Positions 60,296 to 64,000 of a stretch of DNA of 64,000 bases are shown piece after piece. The DNA is from Salinimonas chungwhensis DSM 16280. GTDB taxonomy: Bacteria > Pseudomonadota > Gammaproteobacteria > Enterobacterales > Alteromonadaceae. The first letter of the stretch is position 1, and every line of letters starts with the position of its first letter. The notes under the pieces were generated by a model. It was given only the letters and a program-made list of their open reading frames with translations. It was not told the DNA's origin and ran no database searches. The translations under genes and the position numbers were made by a program. The stretch covers positions 648,357 to 712,356 of the forward strand of contig NZ_KB899376.1 of assembly GCF_000378185.1 (NCBI RefSeq). Reading direction: 5' to 3'.

Positions 60296-60775
60296 ATGCG
60301 TAGAGAAGAAGAATTATTGGTAGCACTTCGGCGCGTGATTCGTGCAGTTGATTTGCGTAGCAAACAACTGAGTAAGGATGTGGGCCTGACCGGCCCACAA
60401 CTTATGGTCATGCAAAATATTGAGGCTAACCCGGGTGTGATGGTGCGCGAGATCGCAGATAGTATTAATCTGAGCCCCGCTACCATTACCAACATTCTTG
60501 ACCGGCTTGAATCCCGGGGGTTAGCCCAACGTATTCGCAGCACTAAGGATAAGCGTAAAGTAAGTGTAAATTTAACGGCGCAGGGACACGAAGCACTGGA
60601 ATATGCCCCGCGCCCTCTTCAAGAGCACTTTATTGAGCGTTTCAATCAATTAAAGGAATGGGAACAAAGTCAGATGGTGGCTACAATGCAACGGATTGCC
60701 ACCATGATGGATGCAGAAAAAATTGATGCTTCTCCTTTCTTGGAAGTAGGCAGTATTTCAGACAAGCATCTATAA
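60296..60775 (+). CDS. MarR-family regulator, EctR/CosR-like
   Basis: Winged-helix repressor, 159 residues. It has the MarR plan: LLVALRRVIRAVDLRSKQLSK, then the recognition part ADSINLSPATITNILDRLES near residue 56 and the wing RSTKDKRKVSVNLTAQG near 80. The N-terminal RRVIRAVDLRSKQLSKDVGLTGPQL resembles the osmoregulatory CosR/EctR group, which controls compatible-solute genes in Vibrio and methylotrophs. Its position right after a BCCT osmolyte transporter supports that, though the subgroup is assigned by eye. AGGA precedes the ATG. Confidence 0.88.
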   Translation: MRREEELLVALRRVIRAVDLRSKQLSKDVGLTGPQLMVMQNIEANPGVMVREIADSINLSPATITNILDRLESRGLAQRIRSTKDKRKVSVNLTAQGHEALEYAPRPLQEHFIERFNQLKEWEQSQMVATMQRIATMMDAEKIDASPFLEVGSISDKHL

Positions 60776-60778
60776 TAT

Positions 60779-61123
60779 TTAGTTGGTTGGTTTAACCTGA
60801 TTGGGTCGCCCACCGGTGACCTTATCAGCCCTTCCCTCTTCTTTTGCTTTTTCAGCGCGACGCTTTCTGACCTCTTTAGGGTCGGCAATTAGCGGCCGGT
60901 AAATCTCAATACGATCGCCATCGCTTACCGTAGTATCCAGCTTAACTACCTTGCTCCAGATACCCACCTTAAATCTGTCTAAATCGATATCGGGATAAAG
61001 CTGATCAATTTTAGAGGCATCAATGACTTCCTTTACGGTTGCCCCCTCACTGATAGCTACCTCGATGATAGATTGTTTATCAGGTAACGCATAAGCCACT
61101 TCAGTATTTATTACCCGTGTCAT
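60779..61123 (-). CDS. rnfH: RnfH family ubiquitin-like protein
   Basis: Small beta-grasp protein of the RnfH/UPF0125 family, 114 residues; its function is not firmly known. The core [20 protein letters not shown] and [25 protein letters not shown] match the family, including the C-terminal RPL-ADPK-RRxRA pattern. The tail is basic and disordered. The ATG directly follows the ratA stop with no gap (TAAATG), the usual ratA-rnfH pair, next to smpB. Confidence 0.92.
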   Translation of the reverse strand: MTRVINTEVAYALPDKQSIIEVAISEGATVKEVIDASKIDQLYPDIDLDRFKVGIWSKVVKLDTTVSDGDRIEIYRPLIADPKEVRKRRAEKAKEEGRADKVTGGRPNQVKPTN

Positions 61124-61552
61124 TTAATACACCTGCTTGGCACGTTCAGTAAATGCTTTTACCATACTGGCCGCAAGCGCATTGAAAATTTTGCCAAACG
61201 CCATCTCAGTCAGTTTGTTGGTAAATTCAAACTCAAGGTTGAGCTCGATTTTGCAGGCTTCATCTGACAACGGTGAAAATGTCCAGCCACCAGTGAGCCG
61301 CTTAAACGGGCCTTCGACCAGTTGCATGTGAATATGACGTGCAGGGTCAAGAGTATTTTTTGTGGTAAACCACTGCCTTACCCCTGCTTTGGCAACCAGC
61401 AACGAGGCTTTCATCATATCGCCTTCACGCGCCACCACTTTGCTGTCCTTGCAGCCGGGCAAAAACTCAGGGTATGCGTCCACATCGTTGACCAAATCAT
61501 ACATCGCTTTAGCGCTGTAGTTTACCAGTGCACTTCGTTGAATCGTCGGCAT
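61124..61552 (-). CDS. ratA: RatA, START/Coq10-like protein
   Basis: START-domain protein of 142 residues. E. coli RatA was reported as a toxin blocking 70S assembly, while Coq10-like members bind ubiquinone; the role here is open. The pattern IQRSALVNYSAKAMYDLVND at the N-terminus, AYPEFLPGC near residue 26 and the last helix FGKIFNALAASMVKAFTERA fit the family. A TTG one codon before the ATG is not needed. It is divergent from smpB and overlaps no other gene; the ratA-rnfH-smpB-ssrA neighbourhood is conserved in gammaproteobacteria. Confidence 0.92.
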   Translation of the reverse strand: MPTIQRSALVNYSAKAMYDLVNDVDAYPEFLPGCKDSKVVAREGDMMKASLLVAKAGVRQWFTTKNTLDPARHIHMQLVEGPFKRLTGGWTFSPLSDEACKIELNLEFEFTNKLTEMAFGKIFNALAASMVKAFTERAKQVY

Positions 61553-61758
61553 CAATACTTCACTAACAATATTAATAGGATAACCTAGTTTATCATGAGA
61601 TAAATCGCTTACCTACACTTTCGCCGCGCATAAAAGTGGTGCATCATCCTTTGAATTTTAAGCATTTTGCCCCATATATCAGACACAGACGTAGAAAGCT
61701 CTTTATTCGGGTTTGGATAAGTAAAGACAACAGGAACGCAATCAGTATAATGGCGGGC

Positions 61759-62232
61759 ATGAAAAAGAATAAAGCAAACACCAGCGGCACTATCGCGCTG
61801 AACAAAAAAGCACGGCATGAATTCTACCTGGAAGACAAATTTGAAGCCGGTTTGTCATTGCAGGGTTGGGAAATCAAAAGCATCCGTGAAGGCAAAGTTA
61901 ATATCACCGACAGCTATGTGATCATACAAAACGGAGAGGCCTATCTGGTGGGTGGTAGAATAACACCGCTGCAGCAGGCCTCTACCCACGTAATCTGTGC
62001 TCCGGAACGAGCACGCAAGCTTCTGCTTAACAAACGTGAGCTTGACAGATTAATGGGCGCCCGGGACAGGCAAGGTTATTCTATAGTTGCCACTGCGATG
62101 TACTGGAAGAAATGCTGGGTGAAGTTAGAAATTTATCTGGCGAAGGGCAAGCAGACTAAGGATAAGCGCGACACCGTAAAAGAACGTGATTGGCAGCGCC
62201 AGAAAGAGCGCGTTATGAAGCATAGCGTGTAA
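61759..62232 (+). CDS. smpB: SsrA-binding protein SmpB
   Basis: Partner of tmRNA in trans-translation: binds the tRNA-like part and places it on stalled ribosomes. From the ATG at 61759 it has 157 residues; the core is [40 protein letters not shown] and [12 protein letters not shown], and the C-terminal tail with [17 protein letters not shown] is complete. An alternative ATG at 61750 adds MAG. Both starts lie beside a perfect TATAAT (61746-61751), so a promoter there would leave almost no leader. Its stop is two bases from that of the convergent flavin oxidoreductase gene. Confidence 0.96.
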   Translation: MKKNKANTSGTIALNKKARHEFYLEDKFEAGLSLQGWEIKSIREGKVNITDSYVIIQNGEAYLVGGRITPLQQASTHVICAPERARKLLLNKRELDRLMGARDRQGYSIVATAMYWKKCWVKLEIYLAKGKQTKDKRDTVKERDWQRQKERVMKHSV

Positions 62233-62234
62233 TA

Positions 62235-63476
62235 TCAGCTGTTACGATTGATGAGCGCTCTGTAGCGCCGTGTCATTTTTGCCCTGTGAACAGCATCGAG
62301 GATCAGACTCCAGAGTTGCGAAGGCTGGCGCAGAGGCGATAAGTCATTGCCCAGCCTTCTCAATTGCCTTCTGACCATAGACATGGTTATCAGACTAGCC
62401 AAAGTTTTATCTGACAAGCTACTGGTTAGCATGACCCCTCTGTATTCAGGGTTTTCCTGCCATTTTTTCACCAGATCCGGTGTGGTGGCCAGTGCACTTG
62501 CCATGCCGACCAAATCACACCCGGATTCAGTCACTTGTCTGGCCACAGGTAACCGGCTGATTCCACCGGTTGTCATTACGGGCATGCCTGCAACTTTAGC
62601 AATCTCAGCGGCAAACTGCGCAAAGTACGCTTCAGACTGTAGCGTTTGAGAATCTTCTACCCGCCCTTGCATGGCGGGCATTTCATAACTTCCACCAGAG
62701 ATTTCCACTACATCTACACCGAGCTTATTAAGGTGAGCAACGACCTCTCTGGCTTCATCCTGCGACATACCACCACGTTGAAAATCAGCAGCATTCAGCT
62801 TTACCCAGACAGAAAAGTCATTACCGCATTTTGCCCTGACTTCACTGACAATATTAATCAGCAAACGGGCCCTGTTGGCCAGACTCCCACCCCACTGATC
62901 TGTGCGCTGATTCACCAGCGGTGATAAAAACTGCGACAACAGGTAACCATGTGCTGCATGTATTTCAACACCATCGAAACCTGCTTCCCGGGCTCTTAAC
63001 GCGGTGGTGACGAATTGTCGAATAATTGTGTAAATTTGCTCACAGGTGGCTGCATGGGCCTGAGCAAACTGTTTTGTATAGCGTCCTAGCTTCAGATTGA
63101 CTGCCGACGGAGCGATAGCGTGTTCATTAACGGCTTTAAACACCTGGCGACCAGGGTGATTGATTTGCATAATGGCCAAAGCACCGCCAGAACGTATTAT
63201 TTTTGCCCAATTTTTAAATGGTTCTATTGGGCTGGTCTCATCCAGCACTACCCCGCCCGGTCCAGTCATGGCTGTTTTATCAACCATCACATTACCGGTG
63301 ATAATCGCACCTAACCCGCCATGCGCCCAATAGCGGTATAGCGAAAAAAGATTGTGATCGGGCAGCAAATCGGCCCCAGACATATTTTCTTCCATCGCTG
63401 CTTTTACAATTCGATTTGGCAGAACTTTACGGCAAGGAAGAGTCAGCGGTGTGAACAATGTCTGGTCTGAATACAT
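62235..63476 (-). CDS. NADH:flavin oxidoreductase, old yellow enzyme family
   Basis: FMN-dependent ene-reductase-like protein, 413 residues from MYSDQTLFTP at 63476. The TIM-barrel motifs are present: NRIVKAAMEENMS near residue 22, INHPGRQV near 108, FDGVEIHAAHGYLLSQFLSP near 177 with the substrate-binding His pair region, RTDQWGGSLANRARLL near 200, and MTTGGISR near 300. A C-terminal ~60-residue basic extension (VRRQLRRLGNDL) is typical of the group. Substrate unknown. A longer frame to 63566 has no family support. It is convergent with smpB. Confidence 0.88.
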   Translation of the reverse strand: MYSDQTLFTPLTLPCRKVLPNRIVKAAMEENMSGADLLPDHNLFSLYRYWAHGGLGAIITGNVMVDKTAMTGPGGVVLDETSPIEPFKNWAKIIRSGGALAIMQINHPGRQVFKAVNEHAIAPSAVNLKLGRYTKQFAQAHAATCEQIYTIIRQFVTTALRAREAGFDGVEIHAAHGYLLSQFLSPLVNQRTDQWGGSLANRARLLINIVSEVRAKCGNDFSVWVKLNAADFQRGGMSQDEAREVVAHLNKLGVDVVEISGGSYEMPAMQGRVEDSQTLQSEAYFAQFAAEIAKVAGMPVMTTGGISRLPVARQVTESGCDLVGMASALATTPDLVKKWQENPEYRGVMLTSSLSDKTLASLITMSMVRRQLRRLGNDLSPLRQPSQLWSLILDAVHRAKMTRRYRALINRNS

Positions 63477-63699
63477 AATTATACTAGTTGGACTGAAATG
63501 CTCGTTTACTTTATCCGTAAACAGCAACAAATGCATCACTGCGCAAACTATTTTATATCTCAGCATTGATCTTCAGCCATTTGTTACCATATATATCTGG
63601 AGTTATTCACCGGTACACGGCAAACGGTGCTTTAAACGCTTGAATTTTAAGCGCTCAAAAGTTTATCCCGCTTGTGGTAAGAGCATATTGAAGGTAGAA

Positions 63700-63730
63700 T
63701 GACATTTCGCTGGTGGCATCAGATTATAAT
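63700..63730 (+). promoter_or_regulatory. Candidate promoter of ssrA
   Basis: A perfect TATAAT at 63725-63730 has TGACAT at 63700-63705 as a loose -35 with a long spacer. The expected start is near 63737, about 19 bases before the mature tmRNA 5' end, leaving a leader for RNase P to remove. Confidence 0.5.
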
Positions 63731-63755
63731 TACTGATGTACAGCGACACGCTTCA

Positions 63756-64000
63756 GGGGCTGATTAGGATTCGACAGGATCTAGGACGCTGGAGGTGCAT
63801 GCAGAGGTGCGGATTGCCTCTTAAAAAATCCGCTTTAAATAGTCGCAAACGACGAAAACTACGCACTAGCCGCTTAATAACCGGTATAGGCCCTTCCACC
63901 ACAGCTTTGTTTGCTAGCGTGGATTCGGAAGGTCATATAAGCAAACTAGCGAGGGAAACTCTCCTGAGGTTGAACCGCGAAATAGTATCAGGACCGCTAC
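63756..64000 (+). ncRNA. ssrA: Transfer-messenger RNA (5' part, 3' end outside window)
   Basis: tmRNA rescues stalled ribosomes together with SmpB. The 5' end GGGGCTGATTAGGATTCGAC matches the conserved tRNA-like acceptor half. The message part reads AATAGTCGCAAACGACGAAA and continues to TAATAA; the resume codon GCA starts the tag ANDENYALAA, the same as in E. coli. Downstream, sequence near 63880-63990 fits the pseudoknot region. Only 245 of about 360 bases are inside the window, so the 3' tRNA half and CCA are missing. Confidence 0.97.

Overview
The window reads as a piece of chromosome from a marine gammaproteobacterium of the Alteromonadales (Alteromonas-like). The reasons are a HexR-regulated Entner-Doudoroff cluster (zwf-pgl-edd-glk-eda), a monomeric NADP-isocitrate dehydrogenase, a clpA/clpS/cspD/infA/ate/aat/trxB block, two large TonB-dependent receptors, a family of secreted M24 peptidases, and a tmRNA that encodes the tag ANDENYALAA. 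Genus is inferred from gene content and protein similarity seen by eye; no search was run. No rRNA, tRNA, CRISPR array, insertion sequence or prophage was seen.

Layout. 1-11.5 kb is central carbon metabolism: the 3' end of gap, a hexose-6-phosphate mutarotase, a small secreted protein of unknown function, the five-gene Entner-Doudoroff operon on the minus strand, divergent hexR, pyruvate kinase and a YdjA-like nitroreductase. Near-consensus HexR palindromes lie in the zwf-hexR interval and before pyk, and a perfect one lies at 52.4 kb between ppsA and ppsR, so the two ends of the window look like one regulon. 11.8-20.9 kb is housekeeping: sppA, sprT, yfbV, trxB, then aat-ate-infA facing clpA-clpS and divergent cspD. 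This gathers nearly the whole bacterial N-degron pathway (both aminoacyl transferases, the ClpS adaptor and the ClpA unfoldase). 21-31.5 kb holds an unrecognised membrane-anchored protein, icd, rluE, mnmA-hflD-purB, a class III adenylate cyclase behind a 15-bp hairpin, a RoxA-type ribosomal oxygenase and a GNAT-fold protein.

31.6-46 kb is the main accessory region. It carries a PAS/AAA+ sigma-54 activator, four M24 proline-type peptidases (one with a Tat signal), an M20 peptidase, a large TonB-dependent receptor and a secreted alpha/beta-hydrolase. Upstream of the hydrolase the DNA carries, in order toward the gene, repeated GGAATC boxes, a consensus IHF site and a good -24/-12 sigma-54 promoter. 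I read this as a sigma-54-controlled scavenging system for proline-rich or esterified peptides. It is the best candidate here for an undescribed system.

46.3-64 kb holds a YdiJ-type FAD/Fe-S dehydrogenase, a tiny membrane protein, ppsA/ppsR, a TPR-sulfotransferase, a second TonB-dependent receptor, a divergent BCCT osmolyte transporter with its own MarR-type regulator, rnfH-ratA, smpB, an old-yellow-enzyme family oxidoreductase, and the 5' part of ssrA. smpB and ssrA, the two halves of trans-translation, lie 1.5 kb apart.
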